Of a stretch of DNA of 56,223 bases, positions 17,894 to 26,609 are shown piece by piece (position 1 is the stretch's first letter; every line of letters starts with the position of its first letter). The stretch is from Akkermansiaceae bacterium (GTDB lineage Bacteria; Verrucomicrobiota; Verrucomicrobiia; Verrucomicrobiales; Akkermansiaceae), in NCBI GenBank assembly GCA_025354565.1, contig JANXMQ010000065.1:1-56223 (forward strand), written 5' to 3'. Position numbers and translations under genes: made by a program. The notes under the pieces are model-generated. The model was not told the origin of the DNA, made no database searches, and was given only the letters and a program-made list of their open reading frames with translations.

Positions 17894-20503
17894 TCATTTT
17901 GCTGAAATCATGGTGCGACCCGAATCGGTCATTTTGACCCCGAAGACGCGCTTCACACCACCCACCTCAATCGTCAGCTCTGTCCGTGCCTCATTCCACG
18001 ACGTCGCCGGCAGCGTTTCGCCATGGCGATACGGGAAGAGCAGGATCTTGAAATCCGGCGCGACCGAGCGGCTGGCGATCACGAGACGTTTGTCGATGCC
18101 GAAAGAACGAGCCCCGGCCAAAGCCCCGGCTCGTGGCTCACGGTCCAGAGTGTCCTTGCGCTCGAATGTTTCCAACCGGAACGATGGCTTGGCTTGGTAA
18201 AGGTGCGTATCCTGCGGATCTTGCAGATCGAGCACCCTCACCAAAAGTTGCCGGTCTCCCTTTGCTGGAGTGAGAACCCCATCGTTATTTCGTTTCCCGT
18301 CCGCATCGCCGAGAATGATGTCGTTTCCTGCAATCGAGACGACCTCGGTGTTCACTCCTGTCTGCATGAGCCACTCGTAAAGCCGCTCATGCTCATCCTT
18401 TTGAATGTCATCCACCACGAGCAGCCATGGGTTTGCGCCCTGGCAAAAGACCGTGCTCCGGAACGCCCTGCGCACCGGATTGTGCGGTAGCCTCATCGGC
18501 CAGGAATCCTCATCCCAGAGCCTGGGATCGGTTTTCTCAAACCCTTTCCAAAAAGCCACCACGCCCGGCCGGGTGTCCCTCTCGTAAGGTCCCTCACCAA
18601 AGATTTTTTGAAATGTAGCGCTTTCCTGTGCATAGCTCTCCCAGCGCGGATACTTGAAACGGATAAAATTGTTAGGCTCCGCCTTGATCTGCTTCGGCCA
18701 CCACCAATCATAGGCGGACTTCACATCGACCGAAGCCATCACGAGATCCCCCGTCTTCGCTTCGTGAAGCCATTGTCCCGGTCCCGGCCAATAGCCCTGC
18801 CCCATGCCGTCGATCAGGATATTGTTGTGATGCCGCGTCTCGACCGAGCGAAAATTATCCTTCGCCCAAGCGCGTCCATGCGAAAAAAAAGTGAAACTCC
18901 CACGGTCCGCGTGCTCGTGGCTGGCACCCACGGAATCGATCCGACACTCCATCTGGAATGTCGTCGCATCCGCTTGCCAGCCGCTTCGTGCATTGAGCGA
19001 GCCGCGCAACGGATCATAGGCGTAATTTGCCAGGCCGAGCTTTGCCCCACCCTGATAATCGACCGCTCTACCAGCTTCGTCTTTCTGATAGTCAGATGCC
19101 CAGAGCATGGCCTCGATGATGTGAAAATTCCCCTTGAACGGGCTGAACCGATCCGGCACGGGAAGATGGCGGGTGGCTACGTCGTTCTTTACGTCCAGTT
19201 GATTGGCCGCGAGCGGTGTGCCCTCGGATTTGGTGACGAAACATTGCCAGAGAAAATCCGCCTTTGGATCCTGCGGGAAAAAATACCGCCACATTGCCAA
19301 GGTCCAAATTGTCGGCGGGCCGTCACCACCATCGCCATGACTGGTGAAATGATCCAGGCTCGGCTCCATGGATTGGAGATACCAGTCGAGCATCGCCCGG
19401 TGATGGCTGTGAACCAGCAGATTATCTCCCCTGCGCGTGGCCGCCACGAAAAACGGATTCGCCCACACCAGTCCGAACTGCGTATAACCAACGGCTTCGG
19501 TGGATTGTCCGGAAGGCGAAATCGCATAGGTCAGGTAGTCCTTGGCTATATCCACCCCGAGCTTGTAAACCCTCGGATCCGAGCCCTTCTCGCCTTCGAT
19601 CGCCAGCGCAAGCAAGGGCTGTTGGAGTCCCACCGCCACCCAGTTCCAGTTCCGGAAATGATGAGGCAGCCGCGCACCTAACCAAACCCGGCCATGCGTC
19701 ACTTGCGCAATCAAATCACGAACAGTCGCCCGCTGCGGCTCGGTCATGAATCCGTATGCGAAATCATAACCATAACCTAACAGGTGTCCGCCAACTCCCT
19801 CCCGCAGTCCCTGGCCCATCGCACCCGACCCCGTCACCGGCCCGGAAACTTTCGTCCGCCAGACGTCATCACTCATCGGCCCGGAAAACACCTCATCCAG
19901 ATTCGGACGGATGAGTTTCACATACGTCGCGATGGCCGATGCCGCCTTGCTCCCTTTCACAGGATCATCAAACACCATCGCGTCGAATGCCTCCATCACT
20001 AGAGCATAGATCCACGGCTGATAGTGTCCGATAGAGGGCGGGAATCCTTTCTTTTCAGCGACGAGAGCGAGCACACCCGCCTCATCGCCCGCTGCGAGAC
20101 GATCATAAAGTCCGCTGCTCCAATTCGCAGGATCGCGCAGCGCGGCATCCGTGCGGGATCGCAGCGTCACCAATAAAGCGCGCCCGGTTTCGGTGTGTTC
20201 AAGACGACGACGCAAATCCGGTAAATCGCCAGGGCTGAGCAAAATACGGGGATGAACTCCGGGTGGTGGCACTTTCGAAATCCGCTCTGTGGCAAACCCC
20301 GCCGTGTCGTATTTCACATCGAATTGCGGCGATGGCGGAAACGGATAAGAACCATTCAGGATCTCGTCCGCAGACAGCTCACCCGGCAACATTCGCGGGA
20401 CCGGCTCGGCAGCGGATACCAGCCCCAGTGATTGCAACACGACCGCGCCCACCAACGGGAACAGGGATTTGAATTTCAAGTTTTTGCAATCTAACGCATT
20501 CAT
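17894..20503 (-). CDS. Secreted heparinase II/III-like polysaccharide lyase
   Basis: An 869-residue protein with an N-terminal signal segment (LFPLVGAVVLQSLGLVSAAEP). It shares the VPPPGVHPRILLSPGDLPDLRRRL entry block with the two other lyases. It has an alpha/alpha-toroid core (HFRNWNWVAVGLQQPLLALAIEGEKG), then a beta-sandwich region with DSVGASHEHADRGSFTFFSHGRAWAKD, whose His-rich motif matches the metal and active-site region of this lyase class. It is the last gene of the first operon and overlaps the TIM-barrel gene by ATGA at 20500-20503. It likely cleaves the backbone outside the cytoplasm, leaving unsaturated ends for GH105. Confidence 0.8.
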   Translation of the reverse strand: MNALDCKNLKFKSLFPLVGAVVLQSLGLVSAAEPVPRMLPGELSADEILNGSYPFPPSPQFDVKYDTAGFATERISKVPPPGVHPRILLSPGDLPDLRRRLEHTETGRALLVTLRSRTDAALRDPANWSSGLYDRLAAGDEAGVLALVAEKKGFPPSIGHYQPWIYALVMEAFDAMVFDDPVKGSKAASAIATYVKLIRPNLDEVFSGPMSDDVWRTKVSGPVTGSGAMGQGLREGVGGHLLGYGYDFAYGFMTEPQRATVRDLIAQVTHGRVWLGARLPHHFRNWNWVAVGLQQPLLALAIEGEKGSDPRVYKLGVDIAKDYLTYAISPSGQSTEAVGYTQFGLVWANPFFVAATRRGDNLLVHSHHRAMLDWYLQSMEPSLDHFTSHGDGGDGPPTIWTLAMWRYFFPQDPKADFLWQCFVTKSEGTPLAANQLDVKNDVATRHLPVPDRFSPFKGNFHIIEAMLWASDYQKDEAGRAVDYQGGAKLGLANYAYDPLRGSLNARSGWQADATTFQMECRIDSVGASHEHADRGSFTFFSHGRAWAKDNFRSVETRHHNNILIDGMGQGYWPGPGQWLHEAKTGDLVMASVDVKSAYDWWWPKQIKAEPNNFIRFKYPRWESYAQESATFQKIFGEGPYERDTRPGVVAFWKGFEKTDPRLWDEDSWPMRLPHNPVRRAFRSTVFCQGANPWLLVVDDIQKDEHERLYEWLMQTGVNTEVVSIAGNDIILGDADGKRNNDGVLTPAKGDRQLLVRVLDLQDPQDTHLYQAKPSFRLETFERKDTLDREPRAGALAGARSFGIDKRLVIASRSVAPDFKILLFPYRHGETLPATSWNEARTELTIEVGGVKRVFGVKMTDSGRTMISAK

Positions 20504-22224
20504 AAGCTGGCAATAATTCTCCGGTAGTGGTTAATGGATTCATCAAGGCCCGCCACCGCAGATTCGCCGGGCAGACTGAAGTATTCGCCCCGATAGAGCG
20601 AGGAGCAAAGCGGATGATTGCCAAGCCGCCGATACTCCCGCCAAAGGGCATCATAGCGGTCGATTGCATCCGCTAGATCTGCCTTGTTGCAACCCTCGCT
20701 GCGATCCTCCCGGCAGCCAGCGATGAGGATCCGCCAGCCTTGATGAATGATATTGAACAGCAGACGCCCGTATTCGGCAGATACCTTGATGAATTCTCCA
20801 TCCGCGCAATGACTCCAATCGATCCCGTCCGCCAACGCCACAATCTCATCCCACAAAGCTACCGCTTCCGCCTTCTCTGCCAGCGCGGAATCGAGTTGGC
20901 CCTGTGATGCGAGCGTTGCCAGCACCATCCCCAGTTGATCGCCACCACCCAGCCGGTCATCGCGCATCCACAGGGCTGTCGGCAGCACGGATTCATCGAG
21001 CAGTCGATCGAACGCCTCGCATTGCCGGCCCGTCAATATCGCCCTAGCAGAAAGCAGACAGAGTTTCCGAAAACGCAAAACATCATCCCCATTCAAGCCC
21101 ATCCGCCGCTGGGCATATTCATTGAAAACCGCTTCCTCACTCCGCGACGGATCACGAATTAAGGATGCCAGAACATAGGCATTCAGATCCGGCCAGAACT
21201 CATTCTTCACATACGGCCCATACCATCCCCCTCCCCTCGACCAACTGTAAACCCCCACAACGAGCGGATCTATCAGCACATCGCCGAGACCGAGCCTCAC
21301 ACGGTTTTCCTCAAATCCGTTGATCACGCCATCCATCACATAGTTCGGATAAGCGCCCTTGCCTTCATATTCGCGCTGGCACTGCACCTCGATGATCTGG
21401 GGATGCCTGCCGCGCGTCAGACACTCATTCACCTTCACCCGCCTCCAGAAATCGAGGGCCGTATGTTTGATCGAAAAGACCAATTTGGGGTGCGGTTCGA
21501 TCCGATCAGTGACCTCCAGATAATGATCCAAGCGGGCGTGAAGTTTATCAGGAAAAATATCCCAGGTGCGGAACATCAGGGTCAACTCATGTCGATCACA
21601 GATTTCATCCCGCAAAAAACCGATCAGCTTCGCGTATGCACCGACCTGTGCGTCCGTCCATGCCTGCTCCGGCTCCAGGTGATGCAGCGTTTCTGCGTAA
21701 AGATAGGTCGCGGTCCACGCGGAACCCATCCGCGGAATCGGTCCATTTCCAAGGTGGAACGGCGTATCCATCAGATAGGTCTCACCGACGCGGATGATGT
21801 ATCCGTCCACTTCGGGAAATCGTGCCGTGAGTTCATCGAACAGAATGCGGTGCAGCTCTAGAGTCCGCGGCCGGTCCAACAGAATCCGGCCGGTCTCCGG
21901 GTCACAGATCTCGTCCCGGAAGTGCTCCGCTATCCGCTTCGGCAGCACGAATAGATCCACGTGATAGAAAACCATCAGCCCCTTGGCCTTCGCCGCCTTG
22001 ATTTCACGCTCGATACCCGGTGTGAATTGATCCAGCCATGCGCGGTCCGGTGATCCTAACGGGAATGCGTCCACGCCGGTCGCCGCGAAACTGGCCACGC
22101 AGTTGATGTGTTTGAACACCTGACCGTTGAAACCGTAATCCGCTAGATGCCCGGGATCGAGGAACTTTGATTCAAAAGGCGCTTCACCGGGATTGTGATG
22201 CACCATGTCGAGAATGTATCGCAT
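20500..22224 (-). CDS. Cytoplasmic TIM-barrel glycoside hydrolase-like protein (alpha-glucuronidase-like)
   Basis: I use the ATG at 22222-22224 (MRYILDMVHHNPGEAPFES), 7 bases after the upstream esterase stop, because residues before it are low-complexity shadow. The 574-residue product has no signal peptide. The core (GLMVFYHVDLFVLPKRIA, PEVDGYIIRVGETY, LVFSIKHTALDFWRR, IIEVQCQREYEGKGAYPNY) resembles the TIM barrels of GH67/GH115-type alpha-glucuronidases and of uncharacterised Verrucomicrobial glycosidases. A helical C-terminal domain follows. It could remove a glucuronic acid side group from imported oligosaccharides. Family assignment is tentative and no catalytic residue is asserted. Confidence 0.6.
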   Translation of the reverse strand: MRYILDMVHHNPGEAPFESKFLDPGHLADYGFNGQVFKHINCVASFAATGVDAFPLGSPDRAWLDQFTPGIEREIKAAKAKGLMVFYHVDLFVLPKRIAEHFRDEICDPETGRILLDRPRTLELHRILFDELTARFPEVDGYIIRVGETYLMDTPFHLGNGPIPRMGSAWTATYLYAETLHHLEPEQAWTDAQVGAYAKLIGFLRDEICDRHELTLMFRTWDIFPDKLHARLDHYLEVTDRIEPHPKLVFSIKHTALDFWRRVKVNECLTRGRHPQIIEVQCQREYEGKGAYPNYVMDGVINGFEENRVRLGLGDVLIDPLVVGVYSWSRGGGWYGPYVKNEFWPDLNAYVLASLIRDPSRSEEAVFNEYAQRRMGLNGDDVLRFRKLCLLSARAILTGRQCEAFDRLLDESVLPTALWMRDDRLGGGDQLGMVLATLASQGQLDSALAEKAEAVALWDEIVALADGIDWSHCADGEFIKVSAEYGRLLFNIIHQGWRILIAGCREDRSEGCNKADLADAIDRYDALWREYRRLGNHPLCSSLYRGEYFSLPGESAVAGLDESINHYRRIIASL

Positions 22225-22231
22225 GCGCGTT

Positions 22232-23941
22232 TTATTTTGATGGAAGGATGTGGAAATCAATCTCAGTGGTCGCCGTCTGCACGGCGGGCTCGACGGCACG
22301 GCCCCATTGCCAAGCGCACACGGTTATCGTGAGCGGCAGCTTGCTGCGCGGCGGAATGGGCGTGAATATCAATTGATCCCCATGGATCACGGCCGGACCC
22401 GAGCGTACGAAAAAGCAGATCGGCAAACCTGCGTCTGACTTCGCCTTTAAACGAATCGATTTCACATCCGCTGGCACGTCAGGAATCGGATCAAACGTGA
22501 TTTTCTGTGGTGTCCCCGACGTGTTCTTTTGCAGTTTCACTCCGCACGGCTGGACAGACTCGCGGATTTGATCGGTGCCATGCTGGCGGGCCGCCAAATA
22601 ACAGGCGGAGCTCGGCCAACTGCGGTCGAGACTGATGCGGAACTTGTCGCCGCCGACCGGCACGACCGGCCCGCAGAGCCACTCGATCGACGGCATACCG
22701 GGAGCCTTCGCCAGGTTTTCTCCGGCACCGACAAAGTTGTTAGGAGGCTTGTCGAGCATCACACTGCGCAACGTGAAGGTCACACCATCCTCCTCCATCA
22801 CCGGTGTCACGCTCGAAATGCCGTTGAAGTCGAAGGGAAGAACCTTGCCATCGGCTGGAGCAAATGCAGGCAATTGAGTCTCAGCTTGCCAATTGATTGC
22901 GGCAAAGGCGCGCGCTTCATCGGCGCTGGTCCTATCGAAATACCATGGCAGTCCCCTGGCATCCGGAACCGCGTCAAGAGCTGCCACCACCTTGCGATCC
23001 CCATGTCCGGGAACCGGCAAATCCGCTAGATAACCCTTGCTCAAATCCACCGAATTCAAAACCGCACCACCCTCAACAGACAGGCGTGCCTTGGCCGCCA
23101 GATCAATGTAGTGGGCGAAGTAAGCCGTCAAACGTTCAGAACAATCGAAGTGGCCGCTTCCGCCATCGATGATATAACTCAGCGGCCATTCGGGATTCGA
23201 CTGACGCATCTTCAGCACCCCCTCGTAGGGAGCGCCAGCCTGGTTCCACTTTGTCCGGATGTCAGCCTTCTCCTGAGACCATTCCTGAGCGGTTCCAAAG
23301 GCGACCAATGCGGGTACCTTTCGGTTTTTCGGAGAAAAGTGGTGGTTTTTGATCCAGATCCCCGCAATGCAGCGTTGCGGACATTGCTCCACCAGTGCGT
23401 CAACCATCAGCAGATGACCGGACTCGCCCATGGGCAGCCACGGAACGGTGGCCACTTCCTCGTAGCCGGAGTTCTTCGCGAGCCCATCTAGCAGTTGCTG
23501 TAGAAAACCTGTCGGCGTCACGTAATCCTTGGCCATGTCCGTGCCCTTGGCTGGGTCCTTGCGGAAGTTCATGAACGACGGCACGCACCAAACAATCCCA
23601 AGGTCATTCGCCGCACACGCCTCGCGGATGGCCGGGTGCCCCACCAGACGATGCTCCGGCACGTTGACGCACAAGATGAGCAATCCGCGCAGCCGTTTGC
23701 ATTGCTCGGGAATCCACAGATAGGCGGAAGCCTTGCTGTTAGATCCATCCGCCCATGTGGAACAGGTTCCGTTTTGCATGAACTGGAACACCTGATTTTC
23801 CGGCGAAGCAAGGGCAGCCTGTGAGTCAGCCGCATGGGAGGTTCCAACTGGGTTAAAGGGCGAAAAAAGAACGAGGACGATCAAGAACCAACGACAGCCT
23901 GTATGGCTCCGCAAATCGCTTCTGGTGGAATGGTCATTCAT
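22232..23941 (-). CDS. Secreted alpha/beta-hydrolase-type esterase (paralogue of the 5.2 kb esterase)
   Basis: A 569-residue protein with a signal/anchor segment (CRWFLIVLVLFSPFNPVGTSHA). Like the esterase at 5203-7353 it has AYLWIPEQC, a nucleophile elbow LPMGESGH, the late GGSGHFDCSERLTAYFAHYI motif supplying the catalytic His, and the same beta-rich C-terminal domain (FDPIPDVPADVKSIRLKAKS versus FPPVPDAPATTAKIELHAKS in the other copy). Two diverged copies in two operons of the same regulon suggest different ester positions on one polymer. It lies between the beta-helix gene (19-base gap) and the TIM-barrel gene. Confidence 0.75.
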   Translation of the reverse strand: MNDHSTRSDLRSHTGCRWFLIVLVLFSPFNPVGTSHAADSQAALASPENQVFQFMQNGTCSTWADGSNSKASAYLWIPEQCKRLRGLLILCVNVPEHRLVGHPAIREACAANDLGIVWCVPSFMNFRKDPAKGTDMAKDYVTPTGFLQQLLDGLAKNSGYEEVATVPWLPMGESGHLLMVDALVEQCPQRCIAGIWIKNHHFSPKNRKVPALVAFGTAQEWSQEKADIRTKWNQAGAPYEGVLKMRQSNPEWPLSYIIDGGSGHFDCSERLTAYFAHYIDLAAKARLSVEGGAVLNSVDLSKGYLADLPVPGHGDRKVVAALDAVPDARGLPWYFDRTSADEARAFAAINWQAETQLPAFAPADGKVLPFDFNGISSVTPVMEEDGVTFTLRSVMLDKPPNNFVGAGENLAKAPGMPSIEWLCGPVVPVGGDKFRISLDRSWPSSACYLAARQHGTDQIRESVQPCGVKLQKNTSGTPQKITFDPIPDVPADVKSIRLKAKSDAGLPICFFVRSGPAVIHGDQLIFTPIPPRSKLPLTITVCAWQWGRAVEPAVQTATTEIDFHILPSK

Positions 23942-23960
23942 ATACTTATGTTAGGTTGGA

Positions 23961-26609
23961 TTACTTCCGGCCACCGAGATGTTCCACGGCAGCGGGATTG
24001 GCCTCGATCACCGGTTGGGCGACGTCTTCAAAGTGGTTGAGGCCCAGCACCACGCCAGTCACATCCGGGCCGATCTGGATGCCGACCGCGCCATGTTCGA
24101 TGCGGTTGTCGTCGATGATCACATCGCGGAAACGGGACGGCAGGCGTGGACCCGGCGGTTTCTCGCTGGTCCAAGGCTGGACGACGAGCCGCTGATTATA
24201 GCGTAGCGTGTTGCCGCGCTGGATGTGGCCCAGCGTGGAGGGCACGGGCGCGGGCAACACGTCGTCGGAGAATACGGGCAGCTTCTTGTCCGGATATTGG
24301 AATGCCTGGGACTTGGTGATGCGGAGGCGTCCGCTGTCGAGGCCGGTGTAGCCGAAGGGTGCGCATTTCTCCGGGTTCGGTCCGCGCATACCGATGCCAT
24401 TGTGATAGCTGTTAGCATAACTCACCGTGTTGTCACGGAACTGGACGAACCATCCCATTTGCCCCCAGATGCCCTGCGTCCGTTCAACCTGGCAGTGGTC
24501 CACGGTATAATCGTAGAACGCGCCGTAGAGCTGGGCGAAGGCGCTGGTGTCGCTGGCCTCGCAGTCATAGACGACCATCTGGCGCATCAGCGACCACACG
24601 CCGATGGTGCTGGTGGAGTCCGGCGTCACGTCCCATGGCTGTTCCAGGACGGCCCGATTGTCGGTGTTGGATTTGACAACGCGGTATTGTCCCGCGCCCT
24701 TTCCGTCCAGCACCAACGCGGTCATGCCGACGAACTCCTGCGGGATCCAATGGGCACCGTCTGCCGTGAACTCCGCGGGTTTGCTCTCTAACATTCGGCC
24801 CAGCCATGCGGTGGTGCCGTTGTGCGCGCGCCAGTGGCGCGGGGCGACCTCGATATAACCCTTGCGCGGCATGATTTCCGGAACTTTCTGGAACGGCTTG
24901 TCGAGATAGATGGTGTCCGCCGTGTTGTCCACGATCTGGCGTGTTTGGTTCGCACCCTCGCCGCCCTCGTAGGCGCGGACCGTCACCGTGCCCTCCTTGA
25001 AACATCCCGGCGTGAAACCGGTGGTGAAGCCGTCCGCATTTTTCGTGCCCGGGGGTGGAAAGCGCAGAAACGGTTTTTCCGGCGTGTTTCCAACCTCCAC
25101 CGGACTGCCCCAATACTGACTGACGGGCCGCGCGGTGGGCAGCGAGCTGATGTCGAGCGTCATCGCTTCGCGTTCGCCGCGCACGAAATTGTGGCTGTTG
25201 TTATGGGCCGAGTACACGCGCTGCATGCCGGTCCATCCCCAGCCCCATGACGACGAGCAATTGAGGTCGTTGTTTTCGCAAACCATGTCGATCGCACCGC
25301 CGCCGAGGCAGGTCCAGGAGTGGCCACCCATGCCGTTGGCCACGCGGTTGCCGGTGAACCGGACGTTGCGGTTGTTGGATAAATAATTGTTAGCTCCCCA
25401 CAGCATGCAGTCGCTGACCTCGAGGTTTTCCACGCCGCCGATTCTAACATTGTAGGCTCCTTCCCAGTATTTTTTGGCGAGATCGGGCTGGCGTTCGGGA
25501 TGTTCGCACTGGATCCAGTTTTGGAAAAACAAGCGGCGCAGGAAGACATCACGGAAGCCGCCCCATGGTTTCAGCTTCGGCAGAAGTTCGGGAGGCACAC
25601 TCTTCGGCGCGATGTACTCCCAGCTCAGGTCCATCAGCGCGGTATCCGCCTTGCGGGTGACGATCATCAGATCCTCCATCGCATAGGGCGGTGCACCGTA
25701 GATGGCAGCCGTTTGGAAATCCTGCGCCGTCTGTGGCGTGTCCACGGGCCATTTGAGGAGGGTGTTGTTACGGCTCTCGCCATGGATGCGGGTATGCGGC
25801 GGGATGCAGATCCAGTCGCTGAGGCGATAGGTGCCCCACGGCAGGAAAACCACGCCACCGCCGTTCTTGTCAGCCGCGTCCAACGTGTCGCGGATGGCCT
25901 TGGTGTCATCGGTGACGTCATCGCCCTTCGCGCCGAAATCCCGCACGTTGAAAACTTTGTCCGGCCATACTTCCGGTTTTCGGATCTCGATTGAGAAGGC
26001 AGCGCTCCAGCCCTCGTTGCCGCCACGGCCGTTGTGAACAAGAATCTCGCAAGGACCGGTGGCGGCCGTTTCCGGGATCTTCGCGATGATCGAGAACGGC
26101 TCGGCCTTGACCACGGCAAGTTCCACGATTTTTCCACCCTTGCCTTGGCGAATGCCGATTTTGGGTCTGGCCGACTCATCACCGCTGACCGAGAAGTTTT
26201 TTCCGATCACCTGCACCTCCGAGCCGGGAGTGGCTTGGTTCACCACGAGGCCCGGTTTGAGCGCAGTGGGTTGCATGAACCAAGTTTCGGGGCGGTTGAG
26301 CACCCAGGGTTTTTCGCCGCCGTAATTCACGGCATACAGTCCACCAGGTTGGTCCTGCGGCAGTACGAATTTCAGCGAGCCATCGCCCGCTTGGATCGTC
26401 GGCACATCGACCGGCCTGCCATCTGGAATCGCGCTCAGCCGGACCTGTTTGCAAACGGCGAGTCCGCCACCGTAGAGCAGAACCACATTACCAGGCTTCA
26501 CATGATCCGAGCCCCAGAACACGACAGGGGCGGCGAGGGAATTGGACTCCACTGCTGCGAAAAACATCGCAGTCAAGCAAACACGAAGAGAAGTAAAGTT
26601 AGGTATCAC
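23961..26609 (-). CDS. Secreted pectate-lyase-like right-handed beta-helix protein
   Basis: An 882-residue protein from a GTG start that overlaps the GH43 stop (GTGA), with a signal peptide (VCLTAMFFAAVESNSLAA). Residues ~25-215 are two beta-sandwich, IPT-like modules (VKPGNVVLLYGGGLAV; ATPGSEVQVIGKNFSV). From ~220 the Pectate_lyase_3 signature appears (FNVRDFGAKGDDVTDDTKAI, GGGVVFLPWGTYRLSD), followed by beta-helix coils (LEVSDCMLWGANNYLSNN, VRFTGNRVANGMGGHSW). This family includes pectin and rhamnogalacturonan depolymerases and phage tail spikes. Here the context argues for polysaccharide cleavage outside the cell. Confidence 0.78.
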   Translation of the reverse strand: MIPNFTSLRVCLTAMFFAAVESNSLAAPVVFWGSDHVKPGNVVLLYGGGLAVCKQVRLSAIPDGRPVDVPTIQAGDGSLKFVLPQDQPGGLYAVNYGGEKPWVLNRPETWFMQPTALKPGLVVNQATPGSEVQVIGKNFSVSGDESARPKIGIRQGKGGKIVELAVVKAEPFSIIAKIPETAATGPCEILVHNGRGGNEGWSAAFSIEIRKPEVWPDKVFNVRDFGAKGDDVTDDTKAIRDTLDAADKNGGGVVFLPWGTYRLSDWICIPPHTRIHGESRNNTLLKWPVDTPQTAQDFQTAAIYGAPPYAMEDLMIVTRKADTALMDLSWEYIAPKSVPPELLPKLKPWGGFRDVFLRRLFFQNWIQCEHPERQPDLAKKYWEGAYNVRIGGVENLEVSDCMLWGANNYLSNNRNVRFTGNRVANGMGGHSWTCLGGGAIDMVCENNDLNCSSSWGWGWTGMQRVYSAHNNSHNFVRGEREAMTLDISSLPTARPVSQYWGSPVEVGNTPEKPFLRFPPPGTKNADGFTTGFTPGCFKEGTVTVRAYEGGEGANQTRQIVDNTADTIYLDKPFQKVPEIMPRKGYIEVAPRHWRAHNGTTAWLGRMLESKPAEFTADGAHWIPQEFVGMTALVLDGKGAGQYRVVKSNTDNRAVLEQPWDVTPDSTSTIGVWSLMRQMVVYDCEASDTSAFAQLYGAFYDYTVDHCQVERTQGIWGQMGWFVQFRDNTVSYANSYHNGIGMRGPNPEKCAPFGYTGLDSGRLRITKSQAFQYPDKKLPVFSDDVLPAPVPSTLGHIQRGNTLRYNQRLVVQPWTSEKPPGPRLPSRFRDVIIDDNRIEHGAVGIQIGPDVTGVVLGLNHFEDVAQPVIEANPAAVEHLGGRK

